Under the pieces are notes generated by a model. It did not search any database, was not told where the DNA came from, and saw only the letters and a program-made list of their open reading frames with translations. 64,000 nt of DNA from Amphiura filiformis (taxonomy: Eukaryota > Echinodermata > Ophiuroidea > Amphilepidida > Amphiuridae): positions 82,300,315 to 82,364,314 of the forward strand of contig NC_092628.1 in assembly GCF_039555335.1 (NCBI RefSeq). Direction: 5' to 3'. The translations under genes and the position numbers were made by a program. This document shows, in pieces, positions 1 through 12,332 of the stretch (its first letter is position 1; the number at the start of each line of letters is the position of its first letter).

Positions 1-79
1 AACTCGTTAGCGTGCCGATTACGGGAGCGGTGGTGCAGTTGATTGGGAGAGTGGACATCTGGTCCTTGCATCAGAAGCG
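1..79 (+). promoter_or_regulatory. 5' UTR segment of copy A
   Basis: Bases around 10-79 match the sequence just upstream of the start codons of copies B and C (shared blocks such as TGGTGCAGTTG and CCTTGCATCAGAAGCG). The conservation suggests transcribed leader. The promoter of this copy lies left of the window. Confidence 0.6.
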
Positions 80-140
80 ATGAAGTACTACAAGATTCAG
101 TTCACAATTTGCATTCTCATTTCTTTGCTGCCTGCAAATG
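80..140 (+). CDS. Copy A exon 1: signal peptide
   Basis: The 61 bp exon encodes MKYYKIQF followed by a hydrophobic run ending LLPAN, a typical signal peptide. Donor is ATG|GTAAG at 141. The same exon with near-identical sequence starts genes B (12333) and C (27653), and the roughly 80 bases upstream are also alike, which supports the start codon and a shared 5' UTR. Confidence 0.85.
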
Positions 141-3100
141 GTAAGTTATTTCATCTCATGCAACACCGGGTGCAAGACCATGTATCGCGACATAAAAACA
201 GTATTTAGGCATCCGACTTGTGTCGTATGTTGTCTGGTTTAGTTTACGAGCATCGAACACATAGAAGACACACTTCCCTGTTTTCCTTATTTCAGATGGA
301 AGCTGTATATCTTCAGCCACACACAAATGTCTCGTAGAGGAGCTGCTGGGTAAATATGGACCTCCTTTTACTAGGCCAGTGAAACAATACAACAAGACAG
401 TGGACGTATACATTTTTATGTTCCTTAAACAAATAATTGATCTGGTGAGTATCGTTTTTCTGTCCATGTTAGGGGTGTTGCAATAATTATGTGTACCCCG
501 GGTGGTGAATTACAGGGGGGGAGCAAAGATTTTTGGTAGGCCAGAAGGGGCAAGCATTTTTGGCAGGTCGAAAGAGGGGTCAAGCAATTTGTGGCAGGTC
601 GCTCGCATTATATAAGACAATTTAAGGTTATAAATATCTTGCATTTGTAAGGGGGGGGGCAAAGATTTTTGGCACATCAAAGGAGGGGTGCAAATGTTTT
701 GGTACGTCAAAATGGGGGGGCAAAGATTTTTGCCACGGCCAGGGGAGGGGCAAGCGATTTATGGCAGACCATATTGAGAACTCACCACCCTGGGGTACAC
801 ATATTTATTGTACAGCCCCTCAGTATACTAGAGTGATCATAATAATGTTTCTGAATGCTCGTCTTAAAGAAACCAATTTACCCATGCCGAGAATGGTCGC
901 GTCCATTAAAGTGACTTTAAGGTCATGAACTAGGAGGTCAATCGGGTCATTGTCATGCGGTCATCGATCGGCGTGTTTGGCAACGGGTGGGCGGCCCATT
1001 CTCAAGGCAGATTAATTCCTCCTAGTTTTTTCGTTAGCCAATGAGAGTAAGCCTTTTTTAGAGAGATTGGCTTTGTCTTCTTTTTCAAATATCACAACGC
1101 ATTCAGCTCTCATCCGACTAGGATCGGAAAATTTAATTTTCCCACCCGCCACTCCCATAAGCGGTTGCGGAAAAATATGAATTGGTTTTAAGGCCAAAAA
1201 TATCAATAAAAATTTTTTTTTTAATGATATATATAATGTGTTTATGGAGTAAAAGAAAAATTGCAGCATGAAGAAAACATTCATGCTTTCATAAAAATCA
1301 ATTGTTTTCGATACAAATTTTGCCAATCAATTGAGTAATACAAATATTATTTAGAAATGCGTAAGCCGTAGGCATCTCTCCTACAGGAACGCTTTTGAAT
1401 ATCTCGCAAGTTCCAACCAGGGAAATGCAGAAAAGGAATGAGCATATACATGGTTTGATAAATATGATACGCATACAATTGTGTTAGAGGGTGATGGCGG
1501 ATCATTTTCAACATTCCATTTAAAAAATTACTCAAATTATAGCCTTATAAGGCGCCCTTGCTTGTAAAGTATTAAGAAATAGTAATTAATCAATAATGAT
1601 TATCTTTTCAAATATATAGGTTATTTTCCTACAAAGCTACAAGGATGCTTGGGAACATCTCGCAGGCTCCAGCAAAGGAAAAGAACAAATCTTTAATTTA
1701 AATAGGCTTCTAAGGCTTCAGCGTTTTGCTTTTAAAGGTTCCTTGCTTGTAAGCAGTTTCCCTTACAATATATAGCGTAACTCACCCTATCAGCTTTTGC
1801 TCAACATTTTTTGCTTGTAAGCAGCTTCTCTTACAATATTTAGCGTAATTTACCCTATTCAAATCATAATATGTGTCCCTTTTAGGTACCTCATCTGGAA
1901 GGCTATTGGCCTGCGTAGCATCACACAGTTCCGTTGCTTTTTATTTACCGGTATTCCATATATTATCTATTTTCCCATATTTGCATCTTTTTGTATGCTT
2001 CACGCTTGCTGAAGCCTTAGCCAATTTTGCTTTTATATAAATTGTTGTTGTATTTATTATTATATGTATTATTAACATATTCGGGCAAGTTGATATAGGT
2101 CTACAATTGACCACAGCAAAGCCGTTTAGCAATTATTGTTTAGGTCGAGCTTATTTTAAACAATAAACATTTAAACCTTTTAAACAACTGATGGTTTAAA
2201 GTCTTAAACGTTCACTTCTTTAAGGTTGTAAACAGTGGCAAAGTTTAAGGCTTTTAACCAGTTATTGGAAGAGGGGACCGCGTAACCAGCGCTTGTTTAA
2301 GATTGGTAAGGATTTTTATATCGCCAAAATAAGAGTTTAAGCCAGGTTTATTAGAAAGTTTTAAATGTAGTGTAACAAAGTACTCTTATTAGCATGGTAT
2401 ATAATTGGGGTAACCATATGGAAATTTGAAACCTACCCTGGAGTTACTTTTTCTGCTGGGATTGTTCTTTTTGCAAAAAACATTTTGAATCGCCTGAATC
2501 TGACAATCCATTGCAAAAACAAAGCCTTCTTAAGATTTACAAAATTTATAATTTTACCCCGTTTTTAGGAAAATCTTGATTTTGTCATAATTATTATATT
2601 TGCCTATTCATGTTGCAATATTATGGGAATAAAACTAAACATGAGATATATTTGTTTATTTGCTGAATGCTATAATTTCTATTTCACAACAGTTTCAAAA
2701 TGACTGAAATCGCAAAAAAATAACACTTTTGCATGTACTTTAAAGATTTTCACCGTTAAGGGCGAAATTATGTGCCAATTATGACCTTTACCCCTAACGC
2801 CCCAATAGCTGTTTGGTGAACGGGAAGGAAAGAAGGAAGGAAGAAAGAAAGAAGAAAGAAAGTAGGTGATATTAACGTCCTGTATTTCCTAAACCGCACA
2901 ACATAATTTTGCACAAAATTACTAGGAGACGAAATAATTTATACAAAATTAAAAATACCCTCTAGTTTTCCAACTGCCGCATATTAAAGCATTTCAGTAA
3001 TGTTTTCCTAAGCCTTCCCCCCCCAATGTTACCTTCCCCAGGGCTCAAAACTATTGCACAGCCTTATGCTTGCCTTGAGACATGCTATAAAACGAGCTAT

Positions 3101-4623
3101 TCCCTATTATTGCTATGCCTATATTAAATGTCAAGTGTCATAAAAATTATATATTAGATAAAATCAATACTCGTATTGGCCAATTTTATTGTCGGTCTAT
3201 AATGATATACACGAAGGCAAGCATGATTGCAGCTACTGAAATGATTTCGTAAATATAAAACTTACAAAATGATGTAGATTATAATTTTTACATTATCAAT
3301 AGTTTTTAATTGATATAAACTTGTTTAATCATTCGTTTCAGAATGAACATGATCAACTTCTTAAAATTGCTGCCGTGGTTGAACTGGTAAGAATATATTA
3401 CTTCGGTAACATCACTTTGTTTCAAATATTTAAATTAATATGCAAAATATCATAATGTGTCAATGCGAGAAGTATTTAGGAGCTCGAATTATGTTCACTG
3501 CTAAATTTGATTATAGCGCTCGGAATAAACATCTCAAATAAAGTAACTAACCCTCCCCCCTTAAAAAATGGCCATTATTCAAAAAGGGACTATTGTATTA
3601 CAAATCTGCAAAATGCGTTGGAAGCAGAATTTATTTCTGCGCATTTTGACACCTCATTTGACACGATAGCACAGAAAACAATAAAACACCGGATATAATA
3701 TGTAGTGAGGTCCCGATTTGAAAGTTGCACTTACATACAATACAAAAACACTCGGATATTATTACACAGATTTCCTTTCATTATACTGAATACAAAATCA
3801 ATACCATTTACTGCAACTTTCAAATCTTGGGTTACATTGATTTAAATATACGCTGTGACGTCAATATTTAGTCAATTGCTACAAATGAGATGATGTCAAA
3901 ATGTGCAGAAATAAATTCTGCTTCCAACGCATTTTACAGATTTGTAATACAATTTCCCGTTTTTGAATAATGGTCATTATTTAAAGGGGTTAATTACTTA
4001 TTTTTAGATGTTTATTGCATAATGTTTAATTTTTCAGCAAAATTATTTTGCTCAAGACCATATCCACGGCCAGTTAAATGATTTTTTTCATAATCACGTA
4101 AATCATAGAAATACGCATTAAGGTATTAGTGAAAGTCTTATAGTTAATGGAACGTAACTAATTCATGCTATATGTCATGCTAATGGATATTTGTTCTACG
4201 CTCACTTAGATATCATGATTTCATTAATTTTACCTTCATCTACAATGAATGAAAAAAGATATAGGTCCTCACTAAATAGGACCCAATATTATTTTCAGGG
4301 CCGTGTACTAGGAAAATTAACTATGAAAGGACTACTATTTCCACAATCAGAAATTTACATTTTGTGTTTTTCATTTGCTTTAAACGTGGAAAAACAATTA
4401 TCACTGTTGAAAACGTATCCTGCAAACTTAATACACTGCACAATTGGGCTGTCCTTAAAAATACATGCTTTACAAATTATGCATCCTATATAAATACTTT
4501 GAGAAGAATTTCTACAGTTTCTGCAATATACATGTTAAATGTAGACGTATCCATTATCACTAAACAGTACTAGACACATAATGCAGCCTTAATACACTCT
4601 TATGTGTAATCGATCAGCAAGGG

Positions 4624-4670
<47 letters not shown>

Positions 4671-7230
4671 AATGAAGCGCCTAAAGTCAGGTGGATGATA
4701 AAGAAGTTACATTGACAACTGAAGTATGTTTTACAGGCTTGAGACCCGCCTCAAGCACACCTTTTGGGGTATGCCAGAACAATAGAACAATGGTACCACT
4801 TTCTCAAGTAGGGCGCTTACACATGACTGTCTATTCATCACTTATTGACAGTCACCTGCCAGGTAAATCGTCAATATGCTGTTGGGTCAGTTCCCAATTT
4901 AATGGCGGAACCCGTTTAATTTTTGTTCGAAACAATTGTACCATTTTATGAATAGCCTATCGGCAAATCAACAAAGAAACAACGCGTAACGTAATCTATT
5001 GTCTCTACATGTTTATTATAACCTGCTTGGTTGGGTTATTCCTTCCATTCCTTCTTACTCTGTTTTCATTGTTTTTGCTAGCACTGGACAGACGAATTTC
5101 TCACTTGGAATACAACAGAGTATCCCGAAGTTACCGCATTACACATCCCAATGACAAACATTTGGCGTCCGGATATATATATATGGGAGAGGTACGTCGA
5201 ATCTGAGACGTATTGATACATTTGATGCATCAGGTGTTTGATTTTGTTTTCGTTTGGTTTATGTAGTTTGTATATATAATATTTCACAAGGTCATATATT
5301 AAAATCCTGTCCATAAAAATGAACAAAAATTACACACAGGATAATACTTCAATACTCTACTCTAAACACATGTCAGTAACCAAGCAGTTGTCCAACTGAC
5401 ACAACAGTAAAATGCACTGACACGGAACAGCTTCCGGGACCACATTCACAGGCAAATAATTGGAACCCAGCAAAAGAAATCTGTGAGAATGCGTACAAGA
5501 TCCTTGCACAGGTGATTATTTCCAAAGAGTAAGTGGAATAGTGTGGAACGGGCTGCTTCTGTTTTTCACACACTTTCTTCAAGAACAGGTCTTGTTCCAC
5601 ACTATTCCATTTACTCACAGATTTTTTAGGTTGGGTGCCAATTATTGGGCTGTGAATGTGGTCCAGGAAGCTGTTCCATGTCAGTGAATTTTCCTGTTAT
5701 GTCATTCGGACAGCTGCTTGGTTATTGACCAGTGTTTAGAGTAGAATATGGACGTAATCCTGTGTGCAATTTTTGTTTATTTTCGTGGACAGAATTTTAA
5801 GATATGACCTTTTTGAGGCCAGTTTATGATCAACCCTTTTGTACCTTCTATTCAGAATTACGAAATATTTTGTCAGACAAACTTTATACATTGACACGCT
5901 ATTGTGACTTGTTTACAGGATACAATCTGATGACATGGTCAAGTCAGTGCCATTAATATCGCCTGATGGAAACGTGTATTGGTCTTATCAATCTTATATC
6001 ACAACTGCCTGCAAAATTGATGCTCGATTTTTTCCATTTGACATTCAAAATTGTAAACTAACTTTCGCCTCTTGGGTGCACGAACGTAAAGAGTTAGATC
6101 TGTTTATTAAGACGAACCGCTCGGTTCGCTTGTTTTTGACTAATAATGGCGTTTGGAACTTAACCGAGATAAAAATAAAACGTTTCAACATGACTTATGA
6201 AGGTTTTGCGGGAGAATATCCGGAAATACAGGTATCCCTGATATTGAGCCGTCGGTCACTGTTTTACGTACTGTTAATTATTGTACCGTGTACCATGTTA
6301 TCCTTTATCAATCTGATGGTTTTCATACTGCCGACGGAATCGGGAGAGAAAGTGTCATTGGGAATAACCAACTTCTTAGCAATGGTTCTGGTTCAGCAAC
6401 TGATTGGGGAGTCCATTCCACCTACATCGGACCAATTTCCTATCATAATATGTGAGTCGTATAATTTCTCTGAACATTATTAATATAAACATTTTTATAT
6501 CAATCAATCGTATCATTTTAATGCCAAAAACAAGAATTATTTTCCTGCCTTAAAAAATAAATAGACTTTTTGCTCAAAATTTTCTTCCTGATGGCCCCTT
6601 ATTTTGCAAATTTTATACCCTATATCTTTTTCAATGACTCCCTTTATTTATTTATTTATTTATTTATTTTAGAAAAACATTTATAGCGACATGCCTCTAC
6701 CTCCGAAAACTGGTAGGCACATATCCGTCACATCTGTCACTTCTAAAGTTGAGTGCCCCCCCAAGTTCACTGTTCCGTACTATATATATTTTTGACTATC
6801 ATCTGTATTGTTTTATGTTTTAACAGCTTATTACTTCAATCCCATGATTGTGATTGGATGCCTTTCTGTCATGAACGGTGTTATCACGGCGTATTTTCAA
6901 CAACAGTCACCAAATGATGTACCAACATGGCTTAATAAACTTTATACAATAATTAATCCAAAGAAGCATCTGCAAGAGGAACACAGAATTGTTAAGACAA
7001 ATGATTCAAACCAAAAAGGCTTAGGTGAGCAAATGATAATGGCAAACAAACCAGATGACGACAATAGAGGTGATTCCAACAGCAACACACTAGATGTTGC
7101 AGATCGCGCGAGCTTAACCGGGAAGCACGTAGCTTCAATAATCAATCGGTTATTAATGGTAGTGTGTATAATCATTACAGTTCTTTCCATGATCGTTACA
7201 GCTATTTTGTTTATTGTAATTAGGAAATAA
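80..7230 (+). CDS. Cys-loop ligand-gated ion channel subunit, copy A (six exons)
   Basis: Predicted pentameric ligand-gated channel subunit of the nicotinic acetylcholine/5-HT3 type, at the plasma membrane. Exons: 80-140, 296-444, 3342-3386, 5082-5191, 5919-6451, 6827-7230; all introns GT-AG, phases 1,0,0,2,1, giving 433 aa. Seen in order: signal peptide (1-20), N-terminal helix, loop A with IWRPD, Cys-loop C153-C167 (13 residues between, containing FPFD), loop B Trp174, M1 about 236-257, M2 about 266-286 (starts GEKVSLGITN), M3 about 301-323, a cytoplasmic loop of about 80 residues, M4 about 404-430. Exon sizes of 45 and 110 bp match nAChR exons 3 and 4. There is no vicinal Cys-Cys in loop C, so it is not an alpha-type subunit. 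Glu at -1' and 20' of M2 predict cation selectivity. The ligand cannot be named. The start is the first ATG before a hydrophobic leader that is conserved in copies B and C. Confidence 0.9.
296..444 (+). CDS. Copy A exon 2: N-terminal ligand-binding domain
   Basis: The 149 bp exon lies between a TTATTTCAG acceptor and a GTGAGT donor. It encodes the N-terminal alpha helix (KCLVEELLGKYG) and first beta strand (RPVKQYNKTVDVY, then FLKQIIDL), the block that aligns with nAChR 'LL..L...YN...RPV' and 'L.QIIDL'. Two cysteines (DGSC and HKC) near the mature N terminus are shared by all three copies and could form an additional disulfide (inference). Confidence 0.85.
471..820. mobile_element. MITE-like element with G-rich internal repeats (intron 2 of copy A)
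   Basis: The ends are inverted: AGGGGTGTTGCAATAATTAT on the left and its imperfect complement ending at about 820, with GTGTACCCCGGGTGGTGA/TCACCACCCTGGGGTACAC inside. The interior repeats a purine-rich unit of the type GGGGCAAAGATTTTTGG with CAGGTC. Related pieces occur at about 13216-13350 and 23773-23940. Confidence 0.7.
821..3341 (+). other. Rest of intron 2 of copy A, no gene seen
   Basis: No coding exon is recognised. The stretch includes a two-copy tandem repeat of about 68 bp (about 1743-1860, units beginning TTGCTTGTAAGCAG), related duplicated pieces near 1380 and 1640, repeated TTTAAA-type motifs at 2150-2350, and a GA-rich microsatellite at about 2823-2863. Confidence 0.6.
3342..3386 (+). 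CDS. Copy A exon 3 (45 bp, loop D region)
   Basis: A 15-codon exon, NEHDQLLKIAAVVEL, flanked by TTTCAG and GTAAGA. In nAChR and 5-HT3 genes the exon in this place is also 45 bp and ends with the loop D motif containing Trp. Here the Trp position is Val, so a core aromatic of the classical agonist box is missing. Confidence 0.85.
3524..4016. repeat. Long inverted repeat in intron 3 of copy A
   Basis: Arms of about 205 bp (3524-3732 and 3811-4016) are imperfect reverse complements, for example AATAAACATCT/AGATGTTTATT at the outside and TTGCAAAATGCG-like blocks inside. This is the structure of a foldback or MITE element. No coding content is seen. Confidence 0.8.
4629..4672. repeat. (TC)n(TA)n microsatellite
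   Basis: An uninterrupted TC run is followed by TA repeats inside intron 3 of copy A. The rest of 4017-5081 shows no recognised gene. Confidence 0.9.
5082..5191 (+). CDS. Copy A exon 4 (110 bp, loop A)
   Basis: Encodes HWTDEFLTWN, then the canonical NIWRPDIYIW segment. It matches nAChR exon 4 in size (110 bp) and content (strand beta2-3 'W.D..L.W', loop A 'W.PD'). Copy A has Trp where nAChR loop A has Tyr93; copies B and C have Leu there. Confidence 0.88.
5288..5813. repeat. Inverted repeat in intron 4 of copy A
   Basis: Left arm about 5288-5545 and right arm about 5560-5813 are imperfect reverse complements (for example GAATAGTGTGGAA near 5537 facing TTCCACACTATTC near 5595, and ACACACAGGATAAT facing the complementary block near 5755). 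It accounts for most of the intron; the equivalent intron of copy C is only 126 bp. Confidence 0.8.
5919..6451 (+). CDS. Copy A exon 5: Cys-loop, loops B/C, M1 and M2
   Basis: The 533 bp exon begins after TTTACAG and ends at ATAT|GTGAGT. It holds SPDGNVYWS, the Cys-loop, ASW loop B, a loop C region without paired cysteines, the pre-M1 SRRSLFYV, M1 with an internal Pro-Cys, the M1-M2 turn ESGEK and M2 through QQLIGESIPP. N-glycosylation sequons NLT and NMT are present outside the membrane. The open frame runs on to 6483 only by reading through the donor into the intron. Confidence 0.9.
6827..7230 (+). CDS. Copy A exon 6: M3, cytoplasmic loop, M4
   Basis: Begins after TTTTAACAG with YYFNPMIVIGCLSVMNG (M3), then a charged M3-M4 loop rich in Asp, Asn and Lys, then M4 (NRLLMVVCIIITVLSM and on) and a stop at 7228-7230. 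The stop codon overlaps an AATAAA at 7226-7231. About 20 bp further the sequence enters a TIR-bounded repeat, so the native 3' UTR of copy A may have been replaced. Confidence 0.88.
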
Positions 7231-7250
7231 AACAGTTGCTTATTGTAACG

Positions 7251-8626
7251 TACACTCACAGAAAGAAATACACAAATTGTGTAAAATTTTACACAACTTC
7301 GATGTACGTATAGAACTCCAAAACAAATAGGTATTTTTTACATAACCATGAATTATGTAAAAAAACATAGCAGATAAGTACTCATTCATTCATTCATTCA
7401 TTCATTCACTTTATTTATACACGGTTACATGTTCACCTTACATATTAGGTAAACTATTTACATAACTTTTATGTAGATTTTTTTACCTCAGCTATTAGGT
7501 ATTTTACTACATAATTGTTATGTAATATTTTACACAAATTATGTAAAAAATACATAACATTTATGTAGCATATGAACCCTATAACAAATAGGCATTTTTC
7601 ACACAACCTTGAATTATGTAAAAAATACATACCAGTTAAGCAAAAAAAAACAGGTCAATAGGATTGGGGCTTTCTTTCTTTCTTTGTTTTATTTTATGCT
7701 AAAACATAATTCATGATAGATTTGAAGTCATCAGATCTTGGTCAACTGTTAGATTCATTCAACAATACAATTTCATGCATAAACTATTTTATTTTGTTTT
7801 TCTTTTCATTCTATCAGTTCAACCCGCTATCTAGTTAATGTTCAATTAAGCATTTCTCTCTCGCATGTACGATACAATGCTACAGTACACTAATGCATGT
7901 CACTTAATCAATTCGAGTCCCACACTTGGTACACTAGGCTACATTATCGAAGTCATGTCAATGCATATCACGTCTATAGTACACTGTCCGTATTACCATT
8001 GAAGAAGATCTCCTGTGGTATTTGTGATCTATCTCAACACGTACACACATTGCTATACACGCAGTGCCGGTCCGTCGCAGTATATAGTACACAGTACAGT
8101 ATTGATCGCTGCAATGTCACGGTGCATGTCAATTCTAATGTTGATCAATCTAGCAAAATGAACCAATAAATAGCCATTTTTAAAGTCTCAAAGAAATCCA
8201 TGCATAACTTATCGAACGAATCTCCAGTTTGGTTCAAGCTTAATGACTCGAAACCTACCTATTTGAATGAAGTTTCAGCAGGTATGCGCTACCCGATCAC
8301 ACACACGTCGTGTCCACCATTGATTTCGGTCTGCGCTATAATTTCTTACATGAAATAGGTAAAAACTACACGTGTGTCGATTTACATAACACGTTAGGTA
8401 GATTTTCTCCAATCAGCGAAGTATTTTGGGCTCACATTTTACTTCATTTCATGCAATGATTACACAAACTAGGTAAACTAGCTTCGTTACAGTTCAAAAA
8501 TGTATTTGAAGCATTTACAAACTGGCATGGTAAAAGTTTTTGACAAACTTTTACATATATTGTGTATAATTTAATTTACATCGTGGTTTTTTTTTACATA
8601 ACGTGTGAATATTTCTCTGAGTGTAT
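7251..8626. mobile_element. TIR-bounded non-autonomous element downstream of copy A
   Basis: The terminal inverted repeats read ACACTCACAGAAAGAAATAC on the left and the imperfect complement ending GAGTGTAT on the right. Subterminal zones repeat TTTACATAA/TTATGTAAA and AGGTA motifs on both strands. A CATT microsatellite lies at 7381-7408. No transposase frame is seen. It begins about 20 bp after the stop codon of copy A. Confidence 0.7.
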
Positions 8627-9342
8627 AAACAATTATTGTTATTGTAAAGTGATAATGCAATTGAATACATGAATTTAAAACCCACCCAAGTCCATGGGAA
8701 GTGATTTTGAGAAGAAAAAAAAACCTGTGTATAATTTTTATTCCTTCAGTTAGATTTACCTGGTCAATATGGTAAGTTTTACGTGCAAATGAGTGGGTTA
8801 AACTGTATTAGGTATGACGATTAGCATTTCAGGGACTTCGTGGGGTACATTTTAAATGCTGGACTTGGGTGGTTTTTAATCATATACAAAGACAACAATG
8901 TTAGAATGAGATTACCACTAGTAAGATAATACAAAATAAAGCACACAGGTATGTATAATGTTGATAAGCATTCTGCCATGTAATATAAACCACACACTTT
9001 CCTTGATGAAACCCATTTTTTTTTCAAAAGTCACTCTCCAGCAATGAATGTGTGGACCTTTATACATACTGGATTTCAGACTTTTTTACAAAACTTTTTT
9101 CGAAGCAACTTGCAACTTGCAATTATGTCTCTTTAATATATATATATACTATTTCATGACCAAGGATTGTCTCATTAGCCGGTGATGAATTGATGAATCC
9201 GGAGTGCACTGCCGTTTCGTGTCGTTTCGTATTTCAACTTGGAACCATGGTAGTTCTTTACGCGGCTATAATGACAAGTGGTGTAGCTAGGGGGTTATTG
9301 TTCTTTATTACTTTAATTGTTTTTTGAAGCAAGGAAATGAGC

Positions 9343-9412
9343 CGGCGCAGAATTCGATCCCTCGTCGTTCCGATCACTAGACGGATAACCATTAGGCCAC
9401 CAGCACCCCTAA
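9343..9412 (-). mobile_element. tRNA-derived SINE head
   Basis: On the minus strand, TGGTGGCCTAATGGTTA resembles a pol III A box and GGATCGAATTC a B box, spaced as in tRNA genes, but the cloverleaf is broken. A related head lies on the plus strand at about 9703-9765. Confidence 0.6.
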
Positions 9413-9702
9413 CACCCCTAATAAACGGTTGTTGAAACTGGATACTAATGTAGGCAGTCAAGGTATACAATTATACAATAAACACACACCCCACCCACCC
9501 CACCCCCATACACCCCCCCCCCACACACACACACACACTCCCCAATATTACACAAGTATAGGAGATCATTATTGATGCTTCATCGTTTCATATTATACAA
9601 ATTAAGTAGGTAATGGAGCTACGCATTCTGCACAAGAACATATAAGCACAATGGGGAATACATGGGAACGATTGCTTGCTACAAGAGGAAAATGAATCCT
9701 AG

Positions 9703-9765
9703 TGGTAGGATGGTCGAGGGCATCCGTCTAGTGATCGGCATGTCGTTGGTTGGAATCCCGTTCCG
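9703..9765 (+). mobile_element. tRNA-derived SINE head, second copy
   Basis: It shares GGCATCCGTCTAGTGATCGG with the inverted neighbour at 9343-9412 and has a degraded B box (GGTTGGAATCCC). The opposite orientation suggests two independent insertions or an inverted pair. Confidence 0.5.
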
Positions 9766-11233
9766 GCACATTCCCTTGCAAGTTAGGTTGTGTGCCGATC
9801 GATCGTGATTTGTGATTTTCTAAATTAAACAGGGAAATGGAGATCTAAATCATGACATGTTTTTTGATGGCATGTAAAATGTAGTCATTTTTAAGTAAAG
9901 GTGAACAATGATGGCGCTATTTATCTTAAATCTTGTTTGCATCTTTCAAACACTTATATAATGGTATTAGAAAATCGGAAAAAAGACTAAACAAATGGCA
10001 AGGAAATTATCAAAAAACTTTTTATCATGAAAGGTAAGAAATAATTCATATTATTTAAAGTTACATCTAAAATATATGTACATAGCGCCCTCAATTTGTA
10101 CCCAAATGTACAGTTTATCGAATAAAATTAACCACAAAAAGCAGAAAAAGATGAATAATATGATAAAGAAGCGAAAAACTATGTTTAAAATAGCTATAGA
10201 ATATAAACTACGCAAAAAAAGTTTCTTTACGGTTAGGAAATGTACCCACTATTAACATCTAGCAACTAATTGTGTACGTTTGCTAAATAATAGCACGCGG
10301 GGGCACGGCCCTACACTTCTTGTATCGCCTTGATAAGAGTTTGAAGCCCTGTCAACAACAGAGGGCAGTAATCCAGCGGTAAAGATGTTTGATGAACCGC
10401 GCTAATGAGAAAAAGCTTGTTTCCGGTAAAAATTTACAAGTAACTTTCACAAATTTGTAGATACAGTTACTAGAAGGTCGTACGATGTCAATCCAACCAT
10501 TTGTTAACCATTTCTTCCTTGATGGCGCAATAATTACTCCTCATGAATATTACTGTCATGTTGATGACATCATAGTTACTCGCATTTTGTTCATTTTGAA
10601 ATTTTGAAACATTTAACGCTCAAAAAGCACACAAAATCAATCAGAAATATATATTTCTTCATTTCACCTCATTTCACCCCAATCACTATCCTACGACACT
10701 CCTGCGAAAAGATATGAATGTTTAAGTACCAAGAGGTCGACTGATAAAAATGGCAAAAGAAGCCTATTCAATGGTTTTAGAGCTGATTTACTGATCCAAC
10801 ACGGTTTCATTATTTCCTCCTTTTCAATTTGAATTTAAAGCATTTTCCTTGATGCATTTTGGATAATCCTTTGCTTATTGTGCAGATGAATGATTAAAGA
10901 CAAAGGTGAGTGAGTACTAACGTTTTGAGAGATGGGTTTGGAAAAAGGATTCAAAACAGGTCATGTTTACAGCAGTTTGGAAGATACTGTATGTTCAATA
11001 CTGTATGTTAGCGACACTGAGAGGAGGTGTTACTCCCGACATTTATTTTTATTATGATAAAGTGAATCCTCCGGTCATCTGAATTGTACGCAAAAACGTG
11101 TGTACCCTTAATCACCGATTGTCCGCTTGATACGGCATCTTGCGGACCTTTATGATATGCAGCTTGAATTAACGGAATTATTCAAAACCATTTTTTCAAT
11201 AGAAAGAATATTATAGAATAAACCATAAGAGGT

Positions 11234-11912
11234 ACGCTCTAAAATTATTTTACTCAGTGTGGGGTGTAAATAAAGCTTTGACAATAACCATATTGTGACA
11301 GTGACATTAGAGGACTTCTGATTTTTGAAACATTGTGGAGTCACATTTGTCACTTTTGGAGCCATACCATATAAAGTAATACCACTTGGATTCTTCGACA
11401 AATCAGAGAACCAAAAGAAGACAAAAGACTGTGCTTTGTTTGCACAACATGTTCCTGTAGATTGTGTGCTATTTTAAGTGAATTAAATGGTAACAACACC
11501 AGAGTTACATAAATCTTGATTGCATTCTTTTACAATAGAGTCAAAATATCCGGAGCAGAGTGTTAAGTACGAAATTTTACTCAATATGTTACTCAACAGT
11601 GGGGCCAAAAATGTACTCAAATACAGAATAAAATATTACTTCTTGTGGATTGAGTAAGCTTTTACCACCATGTTGAGTAAAAAAGGAAACGGCTCAACTG
11701 TTAAGTAAGGTTGAGTAACAGTTAATTGAACAAATGTTGAGTCATGTATTGACTCCTTGACTGAGTAAAATGTTTACTCAAAGGCAGAGTAAAGTTGCTA
11801 CTAAACTTTCGTTAATTTGCGTTTGCTCTAACTACAAATGAACTGTGATCTTTTTACTATCAAAAGGAGTACGATTTTACTCAGGTTGAGTAAAATAATT
11901 TTTAGAGTGTAG
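11234..11912. mobile_element. MITE-like element with TTGAGTAA repeats
   Basis: The ends are inverted: CTCTAAAATTATTTTACTC on the left and GAGTAAAATAATTTTTAGAG on the right. The interior carries many ACTCAA/TTGAGTAA words. No coding frame is present. Confidence 0.75.
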
Positions 11913-12237
11913 TTGCCTATTTACAAACGGGAGTTTCTTAAATCACATAAAATTAACAAAATAATTCTTTGGTGTTCAATTTTCAAACTGAGTATCACTC
12001 AACATAGCTATACGACAACACAAGTAGTTTAGCAGGTGTTCAGCATATTCAGTACATTCCAATGCATAGGGTCGTACCGTTGTACATCATGTGTTCCTCT
12101 TTCCGAAAACTATCGACTAATTGATAGACCCGATGGCCTGCAAATATGCTGCAGAGGCTGACTGACGCGACGGCTAATTAATTTTTTGTGCAACCCTTGT
12201 AATTATACATATAATGATCACAATCAGGTGGTATGAG

Positions 12238-12332
12238 TTATACATAACCGTATCGTACTAGTACCTGATCACGGGAGTTGTGGTGCAGTTGATTGGGAAA
12301 GTGATTGACAACTGGTCCTTGCATCAGAAGCG
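12238..12332 (+). promoter_or_regulatory. Putative core promoter and 5' UTR of copy B
   Basis: A TATA-like TTATACATAA (about 12238-12247) lies about 25-30 bp before the block GATCACGGGAGTTGTGGTGCAG, which is shared with copies A and C and taken as the start of the leader. Transcription start position is inferred, not observed. Confidence 0.4.

Larger units (their letters stand above)
8627..11233 (+). other. A-B intergenic spacer with SINE-like pieces
   Basis: No gene is recognised. At about 9172-9200 the motif CGGTGATGAATTGATGAATC resembles sequence 120 bp past the copy B stop (about 21696), so it may be the displaced 3' flank of copy A. The stretch contains two tRNA-like SINE heads (listed separately) and a C/A-rich low-complexity run at 9480-9540. 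Confidence 0.5.
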
